Both the position numbers and the translations under genes were made by a program. The notes beneath the pieces were generated by a model. It was given only the letters and a program-made list of their open reading frames with translations, had not been told where the DNA came from and ran no database searches. DNA of 64,000 bases from Psychrobacter urativorans. Lineage in GTDB: Bacteria; Pseudomonadota; Gammaproteobacteria; Pseudomonadales; Moraxellaceae. The stretch lies in assembly GCF_904846695.1 (NCBI RefSeq), contig NZ_CAJHBR010000011.1, positions 40,871 to 104,870 on the forward strand, given 5' to 3'. Each line of letters begins with the position of its first letter. The first letter of the stretch is position 1. Below, piece after piece: positions 56,019 to 64,000 of this stretch.

Positions 56019-57092
56019 ATGAAAATATTAATTACTGGCGGTGCAGGCTTTATTGGTTCTGCCGTTATCCGTCATATTATAAAAACTACTGATAACCAAG
56101 TATTGAACATTGATAAGCTAACTTATGCGGGCAACTTAGAGTCATTGCGTGATATTGATCAAAGTAGTAATTATAGTTTTGCCCAAATTGATATTTGCGA
56201 TGCTGAGGCCTTAGAGCAAGCTTTTGATGAATTCAAACCGAATCTGGTGATGCACTTAGCCGCAGAGTCGCACGTTGACCGCTCTATTGATGGTCCAGCT
56301 GAGTTTATCACTACTAATATTGTCGGAACTTATACCCTATTAGAAGCGGCACGTAAATACTGGCAACAGCTTAACGAAGTGGATAAAGCCAGTTTTAAGT
56401 TTCACCATATCTCAACGGATGAGGTCTATGGTGATCTTGAAGGTACTACTGACTTATTTACTGAAACTACGCCCTATGCACCAAGCTCACCTTATTCAGC
56501 CTCTAAAGCCAGCTCCGATCATCTAGTTAGAGCATGGCAGCGTACTTACGGTTTTCCTACTCTTATAACCAATTGCTCTAACAATTACGGCCCTTATCAT
56601 TTCCCCGAAAAGCTTATTCCTTTAGTGATTCTTAATGCACTAGACGGTAAAGAGCTACCTATATACGGCAAAGGCGATCAGATCCGTGATTGGCTGTATG
56701 TAGAAGATCATGCACGGGCCTTATATAAAGTGGTTACTGAAGGGGTAGTAGGGGAGACTTACAACATTGGTGGACATAACGAGAAGCAGAATATCGAAGT
56801 AGTGAAAACTATTTGCTTCATATTAAATAAGCTAAAGCCACAAGCTAATAACCAGCCCTATGAGTCGCTGATTACTTTTGTACAAGATCGTCCTGGTCAT
56901 GATCTGCGCTATGCTATTGATGCTAGCAAAATTGATAAGCAGTTAGGATGGACACCAGAGGAGAGCTTTGAGAGTGGTATTCGCAAAACAGTTGAATGGT
57001 ATTTAGATAATCTAGAGTGGTGTCGCCGAGTACAAGATGGCAGCTATCAACGCCAAAGAATTGGAATAAGCAGATTAGGAGCAAGTATATAA
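56019..57092 (+). CDS. rmlB: dTDP-glucose 4,6-dehydratase
   Basis: RmlB makes dTDP-4-keto-6-deoxyglucose. The NAD motif TGGAGFIGS is at the N-terminus, [11 protein letters not shown] and YSASKASSD carry the catalytic residues, and [14 protein letters not shown] is conserved. The 357-aa length is normal. Its last base overlaps the rmlA start (TAATG). Confidence 0.95.
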   Translation: MKILITGGAGFIGSAVIRHIIKTTDNQVLNIDKLTYAGNLESLRDIDQSSNYSFAQIDICDAEALEQAFDEFKPNLVMHLAAESHVDRSIDGPAEFITTNIVGTYTLLEAARKYWQQLNEVDKASFKFHHISTDEVYGDLEGTTDLFTETTPYAPSSPYSASKASSDHLVRAWQRTYGFPTLITNCSNNYGPYHFPEKLIPLVILNALDGKELPIYGKGDQIRDWLYVEDHARALYKVVTEGVVGETYNIGGHNEKQNIEVVKTICFILNKLKPQANNQPYESLITFVQDRPGHDLRYAIDASKIDKQLGWTPEESFESGIRKTVEWYLDNLEWCRRVQDGSYQRQRIGISRLGASI

Positions 57093-57970
57093 TGAATACT
57101 AAAGGTATTATTCTGGCAGGTGGTTCAGGCACACGGTTATATCCGATCACTAAAGGTGTATCCAAGCAGTTATTGCCCATCTATGATAAGCCTATGATCT
57201 ATTATCCCCTATCAGTGCTTATGCTAGCGGGTATTCGTGAAGTACTTATTATCAGTACTCCTGATGATATTGATGGCTTTAAACGGTTGTTAGGTGATGG
57301 TAGCGATTTAGGCGTCGATATCAGCTATGCTGTGCAGCCGAGCCCAGATGGTCTAGCACAAGCCTTTATCTTAGGTGAAGATTTTATTGGCGACAGTAAC
57401 GTGTGTCTGGTACTTGGTGATAACATATTCTATGGTCAAGGATTTACGCCTCTATTACGTCAAGCGGTCAATCGTCAAAAAGGGGCCACTGTTTTTGGTT
57501 ATCAAGTCAAAGATCCTGAGCGTTTTGGCGTGGTAGAGTTCGATGATGAAAAACGGGCTATTTCAATAGAAGAAAAACCTGTTAAACCTAGATCTAACTA
57601 CGCGGTCACTGGTCTTTACTTTTATGATAACGATGTAATCAATATAGCTAAGCAAGTTAAGCCGTCAGAGCGTGGCGAACTAGAGATCACTACGGTCAAT
57701 CAGATATATATGGAGCGTGGAGATCTCAGTGTAGAGCTACTAGGACGCGGATTTGCTTGGCTCGATACCGGTACTCATGAGAGTCTACTAGAAGCGGCAC
57801 AGTTTGTAGAAACGATTGAGAAGCGTCAGGGCTACAAAGTGGCTTGTTTAGAAGAGATTGCATTGAATAACGGCTGGTTGACTAAGCAGCAAGTATTATC
57901 TGCTGGGCAAAGTATGAGTAAAAATGCTTATGGGCAGTATCTTATCTCTTTAGTGGAAGAAGAGTTATGA
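57092..57970 (+). CDS. rmlA: Glucose-1-phosphate thymidylyltransferase
   Basis: RmlA makes dTDP-glucose from glucose-1-phosphate and dTTP. Motifs are [20 protein letters not shown] and [15 protein letters not shown] chose the ATG at 57092, with AGGAG 11 bases upstream; an in-frame ATG at 57017 would lie inside rmlB. The 292-aa length is normal. It overlaps fdtA by four bases. Confidence 0.95.
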   Translation: MNTKGIILAGGSGTRLYPITKGVSKQLLPIYDKPMIYYPLSVLMLAGIREVLIISTPDDIDGFKRLLGDGSDLGVDISYAVQPSPDGLAQAFILGEDFIGDSNVCLVLGDNIFYGQGFTPLLRQAVNRQKGATVFGYQVKDPERFGVVEFDDEKRAISIEEKPVKPRSNYAVTGLYFYDNDVINIAKQVKPSERGELEITTVNQIYMERGDLSVELLGRGFAWLDTGTHESLLEAAQFVETIEKRQGYKVACLEEIALNNGWLTKQQVLSAGQSMSKNAYGQYLISLVEEEL

Positions 57971-58371
57971 GTTTAATAGAATGGGTTGAACTGCCGAATT
58001 TAGGTGACCATCGTGGTGCATTGGTAGTAGCTGAAGCTAATAAAAATGTGCCTTTTGATATTAAGAGAGTTTACTACATTCTAGATTCTAAGCCTGATGT
58101 ACCTCGTGGCTTCCATGCTCATCAGGAGCTAGAACAACTAGCATTTTGTATTAAAGGTAGTTGCAAAATGATAATGGATAATGGCTTAGAGAAGCAAGAA
58201 GTTATTATTAGTGAACCGAATAAAGGGTTAATAATTCCGCCGTTAGTCTGGCATGAAATGCATGAGTTTAGCGAAGACTGTGTCATGCTGGTATTTGCTA
58301 GTGATTACTACGATGAAAATGATTATATTCGGAATTATGAAGAATTCAGAAATTTTAGGGAAGCTTTATGA
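57967..58371 (+). CDS. fdtA: dTDP-4-keto-6-deoxyglucose 3,4-ketoisomerase
   Basis: A 134-aa cupin-fold ketoisomerase of the FdtA/QdtA/WxcM type. The catalytic His pair lies in [26 protein letters not shown] completes the cupin. The product is a 3-keto sugar that is then aminated. FdtA leads to Fuc3N, QdtA to Qui3N; the sequence alone does not let me choose. Confidence 0.87.
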   Translation: MSLIEWVELPNLGDHRGALVVAEANKNVPFDIKRVYYILDSKPDVPRGFHAHQELEQLAFCIKGSCKMIMDNGLEKQEVIISEPNKGLIIPPLVWHEMHEFSEDCVMLVFASDYYDENDYIRNYEEFRNFREAL

Positions 58372-58907
58372 TAGATTTTAATTTAAAAGCAAAAACAGCA
58401 TATTTGCGGCTAGTTGATCAAAAGGATGCTACTTTTATTTGCAGTTTAAGAAATGATGATCAATTAAACACTTATATTTCTAAATCCACAGCAGATGAGG
58501 AAGCTCAACGACAATGGATCATAAACTATAAGCAAAGAGAATTAAATGGAGAAGAGTATTATTTCATTATCTGTCGAAAGAGTGATGACTTGCAGATTGG
58601 TACAGTAAGACTATATGACTTTCAAACTAATCCAAAATCTTTCTGCTGGGGTAGCTGGATACTTAATGAAAATAAGACTAAGTATGCTGCCGTAGAGAGT
58701 GCTTTACTAGTATACGAAGCAGGCTTTAATATATTGAAATTTGAGCAAAGTCACTACGAAGTTATGAAAGGTAATGACAAAGTACATTCTTTTCATATTA
58801 AAATGGGGGCTGAAAAAGTCTCTGAAGATGCAACAAACATATACTATGTTTTTCCAAAAAATCAGCATGAAAAAAATAAAGTTCACTATGCTAAGTTCTT
58901 AGGATAA
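58368..58907 (+). CDS. GNAT-family sugar N-acyltransferase
   Basis: A 179-aa acyltransferase of the GNAT fold (RimJ/RimL-like, with LRLVDQKDATFICSLRND and the segment IGTVRLYDFQ). It overlaps fdtA by four bases and precedes the MaoC gene. In this pathway it probably acylates the 3-amino sugar. The donor (acetyl-CoA or another acyl-CoA) is not shown by the sequence. Confidence 0.75.
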   Translation: MIDFNLKAKTAYLRLVDQKDATFICSLRNDDQLNTYISKSTADEEAQRQWIINYKQRELNGEEYYFIICRKSDDLQIGTVRLYDFQTNPKSFCWGSWILNENKTKYAAVESALLVYEAGFNILKFEQSHYEVMKGNDKVHSFHIKMGAEKVSEDATNIYYVFPKNQHEKNKVHYAKFLG

Positions 58908-58910
58908 AAA

Positions 58911-59315
58911 ATGCTACTAATTTCAGATTTTGATATAGGAATGAGTGCTGAGATTATACGATCTTTTAGTGCTAACGATGTAGAAATTTTCTCTGAATTA
59001 TCTGGAGATGTGAATCCGGTTCATCTAGATTCTGATTATGCACAGAATTCTATATTTGGTGCGCGCATTGTGCATGGTGCTTTAGCTTCAAGTATTTTCT
59101 CAACCATATTTGCTAATACATTACCTGGACCAGGCTGTATTTATTTTAAGTCGGAAAATAAGTTTTTAAAGCCAATTTACTTGAATGAATCGGTCACATT
59201 TAAAGTTATAATAACTGATGTATTAAGAGATAAAAAACGTATAATTTTTAAAACGGTAGCTATTGTTAGAGACCAAGAAAGCATTCTTGGTACTGCTGAA
59301 ATATTCATCCCATAG
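58911..59315 (+). CDS. MaoC-like (R)-specific enoyl-CoA hydratase
   Basis: A 134-aa hot-dog-fold hydratase. The hydratase-2 motif is [18 protein letters not shown], with Asp and His as catalytic residues, followed by [13 protein letters not shown]. Such enzymes make (R)-3-hydroxyacyl-CoA from enoyl-CoA. Placed between the acyltransferase and the aminotransferase, it may supply a 3-hydroxyacyl donor for the amino sugar. AGGA precedes the ATG. Confidence 0.8.
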   Translation: MLLISDFDIGMSAEIIRSFSANDVEIFSELSGDVNPVHLDSDYAQNSIFGARIVHGALASSIFSTIFANTLPGPGCIYFKSENKFLKPIYLNESVTFKVIITDVLRDKKRIIFKTVAIVRDQESILGTAEIFIP

Positions 59316-59325
59316 GTATAAGTTT

Positions 59326-60432
59326 ATGATTCCATTTCTAGATCTTAAAGCAATTAATGCTCAATATCGTGATGAGCTAGTCAGTGCCTGCACTCGAGTG
59401 ATTGATTCGGGCTGGTATATCGGTGGTGCTGAGCTTGCGCAATTCGAGCATAGTTTCGCAGAGTATTGCGGCACTGAGTTTGCTATTGGTGTTGCTAATG
59501 GGTTGGATGCCTTAATATTGACTTTACGAGCTTGGATCGAATTGGATAAGCTTCAAGAGGGTGATGAAGTTATAGTGCCTTCTAATACCTATATTGCTAG
59601 TATTTTAGCTATCACTGCCAATAATTTAAAACCTGTGCTAGTGGAGCCTGATTTGAATAGTTTCAATATTGATCCTAATAAAATTGAAGAGGCGATTACT
59701 GATAAAACTAAGGTAATATTACCAGTACACTTGTATGGGCAATTGGCAGATATGCCAGCTATTATGGATATTGCTAAGCGTCATAATTTACTGGTATTAG
59801 AAGACTCTGCGCAAGCTCATGGTGCTAGCATGGATAATAAAAAGTCTGGTAACTGGGGCGATGCTTCAGGATTTAGCTTTTATCCTGGTAAAAATTTAGG
59901 TGCTGTAGGAGATGCTGGAGCGATAACTACTAATGATAGCGAGCTTGCAGATACCTTACGTGCCTTACGCAATTATGGCTCTCATGAGAAGTATAAAAAT
60001 ATATATCAGGGCGTTAATAGTAGGTTAGATGAAATCCAAGCAGCCATGCTCAGCGTAAAGTTGAGCCATCTTGATACTGAAATTATGCACCGCCGTAAAG
60101 TAGCTAATAGTTATCTGGAAGGTATTAATAATCCAGCTATCATCTTACCTACCCACGAAGATGAAGATAGCTCTCATGTTTGGCATGTGTTTGTTATTCG
60201 CTGTGAGCAGCGTGACGCTCTACAAGCCTACTTAGCAGATAACGGTGTACAAACCTTAATACATTATCCGATACCGCCGCACAAGCAGCAAGCATATAAG
60301 GAATGGAACGATTTAAGTTATCCTATTTCTGAGTTGATCCATAAACATGTATTGAGTTTACCAATAGGGCCTACGTTATTGCTTGAAGATGTCAAAAAGG
60401 TCATTCAACTTTGTAATGAGTTTAAATTGTAA
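59326..60432 (+). CDS. fdtB: dTDP-3-keto-sugar aminotransferase (FdtB/QdtB type)
   Basis: A 368-aa DegT/DnrJ/EryC1-family PLP aminotransferase. The N-terminus [17 protein letters not shown] is typical. The PLP-binding Lys lies in [17 protein letters not shown], and [11 protein letters not shown] is conserved. I chose the ATG at 59326; a longer frame from 59263 would run through the MaoC gene. It aminates C-3 of the keto sugar made by FdtA. Confidence 0.88.
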   Translation: MIPFLDLKAINAQYRDELVSACTRVIDSGWYIGGAELAQFEHSFAEYCGTEFAIGVANGLDALILTLRAWIELDKLQEGDEVIVPSNTYIASILAITANNLKPVLVEPDLNSFNIDPNKIEEAITDKTKVILPVHLYGQLADMPAIMDIAKRHNLLVLEDSAQAHGASMDNKKSGNWGDASGFSFYPGKNLGAVGDAGAITTNDSELADTLRALRNYGSHEKYKNIYQGVNSRLDEIQAAMLSVKLSHLDTEIMHRRKVANSYLEGINNPAIILPTHEDEDSSHVWHVFVIRCEQRDALQAYLADNGVQTLIHYPIPPHKQQAYKEWNDLSYPISELIHKHVLSLPIGPTLLLEDVKKVIQLCNEFKL

Positions 60433-61674
60433 ATGAATCTACTTAAAACCAGTGCGCTCAATGGTATAGCGGTCTTAATTAAGACCGCTACTATGTTTAT
60501 CCTTAATAAAATACTAGCTGTATATGTTGGCCCTTCTGGCTATGCTGTTATAGGTCAGTTTCAAAACTTTATTCAAATCATAACGAGTTTCGCTGGTGGA
60601 GCAATAAATACAGCGGTAATCAAGTACACTGCTGAATACTATGAAGACACGACCAAACAGAAAGCAATTTGGAAAACGGCAGGTAGTATAGTAGTTCTAC
60701 TTAGTGTGGTAATAGCTTTATTCATACTACTATTTAAAAGACAACTGTCTTTGTATATATTTCAGACAGTTGACTATCAATCTATATTTGTATGGTTTGC
60801 AATCTTTTTATTGTTTTTTAATTTTAATGCTTTGTTCTTAGCTATATTAAATGGCAAGAAAGAAATACTCAAACTCGTTATTGCTAATATTATTGGTAGT
60901 TTGTTTTCTTTGGCTATAACAGGTATTTTAGCGGTAAAGTTTGGACTATATGGTGCCTTGGTAGCTTTATCCATATATCAATCTACAGCTTTTATGGTTA
61001 CGCTAGTACTATGTTATAAAGCTGAATGGTTCAAAATTTCCTATCTATTTGGCAAGATAGACAAAACCATTGCTAAAAAATTTGTAGGTTTTGCATTAAT
61101 GGCACTAACCAGCGCTATCTGTATACCTGTGTCGCAGATTATCATTCGCCTGTATTTAAGCGATGAGTTTGGCGTGGAGTATGCGGGTTACTGGGAAGCG
61201 ATGATTCGTTTAAGTGGGGGCTACCTTATGCTTGTTACAGCCACATTGAGTGTTTATTATTTACCTAGGTTATCAGAGCTATCTAATATAAAAGACATAA
61301 AAAAAGAGATATATTTAGGCTATAAAATCATCTTCCCTATAGCGTTAGTGGGTGCCTTAGCAGTGTTCTTATTAAGAGACTGGATCATTGTTATAATGTT
61401 TACCGATTCATTTCTGCCGATGAGAGAGCTTTTTTTATGGCAGATGGTTGGTGACTCACTGAAGATTGGTAGCTGGATACTGGCCTACCTTATGTTAAGC
61501 AAAGCTATGACTAAGCTTTACATCATTACGGAGATAATATTTGCTACTACTTTAGTAGTATTTACTTATTCATTCACAAGTGTATTTGGCTTCGAAGGAG
61601 TTTCAATAGCTTACTCAGTGAATTATGCTTTGTATTGGACATTTATGGCGATGGTCATATTCAAAAAATTATAA
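60433..61674 (+). CDS. wzx: Polysaccharide repeat-unit flippase
   Basis: A 413-aa membrane protein with about 12 hydrophobic helices and few other features. The start, LLKTSALNGIAVLIKTATMF followed by YVGPSGYAVIGQFQNF, fits the Wzx/O-antigen translocase type. It starts directly after fdtB. It would flip the lipid-linked repeat unit across the inner membrane. Confidence 0.83.
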   Translation: MNLLKTSALNGIAVLIKTATMFILNKILAVYVGPSGYAVIGQFQNFIQIITSFAGGAINTAVIKYTAEYYEDTTKQKAIWKTAGSIVVLLSVVIALFILLFKRQLSLYIFQTVDYQSIFVWFAIFLLFFNFNALFLAILNGKKEILKLVIANIIGSLFSLAITGILAVKFGLYGALVALSIYQSTAFMVTLVLCYKAEWFKISYLFGKIDKTIAKKFVGFALMALTSAICIPVSQIIIRLYLSDEFGVEYAGYWEAMIRLSGGYLMLVTATLSVYYLPRLSELSNIKDIKKEIYLGYKIIFPIALVGALAVFLLRDWIIVIMFTDSFLPMRELFLWQMVGDSLKIGSWILAYLMLSKAMTKLYIITEIIFATTLVVFTYSFTSVFGFEGVSIAYSVNYALYWTFMAMVIFKKL

Positions 61675-61685
61675 AAGGTATAGAA

Positions 61686-62834
61686 ATGAAAGTACTACTT
61701 TTAGGGGAGTATTCAGGAGTTCATAGTAACTTAAGTGAAGCTTTAAAAAACCAAGGTTTTGAAGTAACTTTAATTAGTGATGGTGACGGCTACAAATCAT
61801 TTAAATCTGATTTTTTTATCAGCTACGTTCATACACAAGTTGATAATAAAATAGCTAATAAGTTTTTAAATTTGTATTATGTTGTATTGTCTTATAGTGG
61901 GTTTAAAGGTGTCATTCAGATATTAAAACACTTCAAGACAATTAAGAATATGAAAAACTACGATATTGTTCAATTAATAAATCCTATTTTCTTGACAGAT
62001 TTTGGTTCTATCGTCAACCTTGTAGTTTTTCTATATTTGAAAAAAAATAATAAAAAGATATTTTTGTGCGCGTTAGGCGATGACTTCTACTGGGTTAAAT
62101 TTTGTTTAGATAAAGGATTTGATTATAGTATATTTGACAGGCTTAGTTTGAAAACACTTAGATATTATTCAGGATCCCTGCTTTATGTCTATGGTTTTCT
62201 AAATCCTTTCTTAAATAAATATATTGTTAAAAATGTCAATGCTGTCATTCCTGGGTTATATGATTATTATGCGTCTTATAAGCAGTTTCCAAACTGTACA
62301 GAAATAGTACCGATAATTATTAAAACGAATAATGATACGCAGCCAAATATCCACTTAAACGATCCTGTTAAAATATTTCATGGGTGGCAAATAGGAAAGG
62401 ATTTACGTAAGGGTAACGACATTTTTGACAAAGCTATTAAAAAATTGATAGAAAAATATCCAGATAAGATTGAGTACAATATTGTAAGTGGGGTACCTTA
62501 TGCTGAATACATCAAAGTCTTCGAAAGTGCAGATATATTTATAGATCAGTGTTATAGCCAAGATTGTGGTGTTAATGGTTTATTAGGTATGAGAGAAGGT
62601 AAAGTTGTTTTTAGCGGTTTTGAAAGAGAAATGTTAAACTACTATAATCTTGACTATACTCCAGGTATAAATTCTGTACCAAATGAAACTAAAATTTATA
62701 ATGACTTAGAGTATTTAATTTTAAACCCTTCTGAGATTAAAAAATATTTTTTAAGAGCAAAAAATTTCATACAAAAGTTTCATAGTGAAGAATATGTTTT
62801 AGATAAATATTTTAAAATTTGGAAAGATTTCTGA
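61686..62834 (+). CDS. Glycosyltransferase, GT-B fold
   Basis: A 382-aa protein with an N-terminal MKVLLLGEYSGVHSNLSEALKN typical of GT-B glycosyltransferases and a C-terminal part with SADIFIDQ and MREGKVVFSG, resembling the donor-binding region. I chose the ATG at 61686, with AAAGG seven bases upstream. It probably adds one sugar of the capsule unit. Linkage is unknown. The gene is visibly more A+T-rich than those before it. Confidence 0.75.
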   Translation: MKVLLLGEYSGVHSNLSEALKNQGFEVTLISDGDGYKSFKSDFFISYVHTQVDNKIANKFLNLYYVVLSYSGFKGVIQILKHFKTIKNMKNYDIVQLINPIFLTDFGSIVNLVVFLYLKKNNKKIFLCALGDDFYWVKFCLDKGFDYSIFDRLSLKTLRYYSGSLLYVYGFLNPFLNKYIVKNVNAVIPGLYDYYASYKQFPNCTEIVPIIIKTNNDTQPNIHLNDPVKIFHGWQIGKDLRKGNDIFDKAIKKLIEKYPDKIEYNIVSGVPYAEYIKVFESADIFIDQCYSQDCGVNGLLGMREGKVVFSGFEREMLNYYNLDYTPGINSVPNETKIYNDLEYLILNPSEIKKYFLRAKNFIQKFHSEEYVLDKYFKIWKDF

Positions 62835-62925
62835 TGATCATACTTATTTAAGATTTTAGGATGAAAATTATAATTATCTACAATTAATATAATCACTATC
62901 GACTTAGTTAAATGAGTAGTTTATT

Positions 62926-63909
62926 ATGAGCCAACCATTTTTTAGTATTATTATACCTATTTATAACATTGATGTTTATTTAGCAGAGTGTATTCAAAGT
63001 GTTTTGTCACAAGACTTTGATAGTCTTGAGGTTATACTAGTGAACGACGGTTCAACTGATGAATCTTTAAAGATATGTAAAGAGTATCAATTAAAAGACA
63101 ATAGGATTAAAGTCATTGATAAAATAAATGAAGGGTTAGCAGAAACTAGAAATAAAGGATTAGAATTATCTCAAGGAAAGTATATTATATTTCTAGATGG
63201 CGATGATCATTTAGAAAAAAAGGGAAAAGGACTCTCAGAAATCTACTCTGTGCTTTATGAGGAAAATATAGACATACTATTATTCAACTTAACACCATTT
63301 AGTATAGAAGATGACTCTACATATAATGTACATGAAATAAAAAAAATAAAAAAAATGAAAAATACTGATAATTTAGATGATATATTTAAGAAGAGAGTGT
63401 ACTTAGCTTCTGCTTGTAATAAAATAGTAAGAAAAGAGTTAATATCTAAAAAATCTTTAAGATTTCCCAAGGGATTGTTAAGTGAGGATATTAAGTGGTG
63501 TGGTGATTTGCTAAGATACACAGATAGCATAGTTTTCTATCCTATAAATCTCTACTACTATAGACAAAATAGAGAAGGATCAATCACTTTTAAAACTTCA
63601 AAGAAAAATTTAATTGATATTGCAAAGCAGGTAAATGATCATTATAAATTATTTTGTGATAGAGATTATTTTAATAAAAAATATGTCGACGAATATTACT
63701 CATTTTATTATTTAAGCTGTATAAAACAGATGTGTGAGCATGAAGAATTCACTTCTAAAGAAGTTGTATCATTGCTTAACTGTAGTAAGTCATATTTAGG
63801 CATGAGCCATGAAAAAAGGATTGTTTTAGTTAGAATCGTAGTAAATTTTCTAGGATTTAAAAATGTAATTAAATTATCTAAATACTTTTATAGATATAAG
63901 GTCTTTTAA
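62926..63909 (+). CDS. Glycosyltransferase family 2
   Basis: A 327-aa GT-A glycosyltransferase. FFSIIIPIYNIDVYLAECIQ is the N-terminal motif, NDGSTDES is at residues 40-47 and the metal-binding D-G-D-D is at 91-94. The C-terminal half is rich in Lys, Asn and Tyr and resembles capsular GT2 enzymes only broadly. It is A+T-rich like its neighbour. No gene is visible in the last 91 bases of the window, but the capsule locus (wzy and further transferases) probably continues. Confidence 0.85.
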   Translation: MSQPFFSIIIPIYNIDVYLAECIQSVLSQDFDSLEVILVNDGSTDESLKICKEYQLKDNRIKVIDKINEGLAETRNKGLELSQGKYIIFLDGDDHLEKKGKGLSEIYSVLYEENIDILLFNLTPFSIEDDSTYNVHEIKKIKKMKNTDNLDDIFKKRVYLASACNKIVRKELISKKSLRFPKGLLSEDIKWCGDLLRYTDSIVFYPINLYYYRQNREGSITFKTSKKNLIDIAKQVNDHYKLFCDRDYFNKKYVDEYYSFYYLSCIKQMCEHEEFTSKEVVSLLNCSKSYLGMSHEKRIVLVRIVVNFLGFKNVIKLSKYFYRYKVF

Positions 63910-64000
63910 TATTAATTGTCTACATTGTAAGATCGATTTTTTTCTCAATTTTTAATATATTATAAATAATATGTACAAATATATTTTAATACAAGATATC

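Overview
The window looks like chromosomal DNA of a gammaproteobacterium in the Moraxellaceae, most likely Psychrobacter. This is inferred from moderate-to-low G+C, gene content and order, the fused nuoCD gene, Psychrobacter-like insertions in housekeeping proteins, and a Wza/Wzb/Wzc capsule locus. No rRNA, tRNA, CRISPR array, insertion sequence or prophage was seen.

Layout. 1-161: 3' end of lolA. 1037-17390: complete NADH dehydrogenase I operon nuoA-B-CD-E-F-G-H-I-J-K-L-M-N, closed by a terminator. 17614-22966: ferredoxin-NADP reductase, an unknown protein, an MscS channel, YbeY and a PhoH-like ATPase. 23503-26241: two ubiquinone-pathway FAD hydroxylases. 26268-30354: four related small OmpA-type lipoproteins with an unknown membrane protein in the middle. 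30381-31292: LysO-type exporter. 31631-37792: an unusual lipid cluster made of a three-domain CDP-alcohol phosphatidyltransferase/hydrolase/methyltransferase fusion, a patatin-like protein with altered catalytic residues, an SDR and a CdsA paralogue. 37882-44019: NAD synthesis genes nadB, nadA and nadC around a NrtR-like Nudix regulator, with similar palindromes at the nadA and nadC promoters. 44295-45711: MarC and LysE/ArgO membrane proteins. 45986-48331: three tandem paralogues of unknown function. 48501-49424: rluB. 49958-63909: capsule or exopolysaccharide locus with wza, wzb, wzc, a WbpM/PglF-type dehydratase, rmlB, rmlA, fdtA, a GNAT acyltransferase, a MaoC hydratase, fdtB, wzx and two glycosyltransferases. 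It probably continues past the right edge.

How the genes work together. The Nuo proteins form the proton-pumping quinone reductase, and the Ubi hydroxylases help make its quinone. NadA and NadB make quinolinate and NadC converts it to nicotinate mononucleotide; the Nudix regulator probably represses both transcription units. The capsule genes predict a surface glycan containing a dTDP-derived 3-acylamido-3,6-dideoxyhexose. The neighbouring MaoC hydratase suggests, by inference, a 3-hydroxyacyl N-substituent.

The best candidates for undescribed biology are the lipid cluster (31631-37792), the three-paralogue cassette (45986-48331), the NAD operator pair with an adjacent array of about eight decamers, and the repeated insertion of in-frame hexanucleotide or other short tandem repeats into conserved enzymes, most extreme in NadB.
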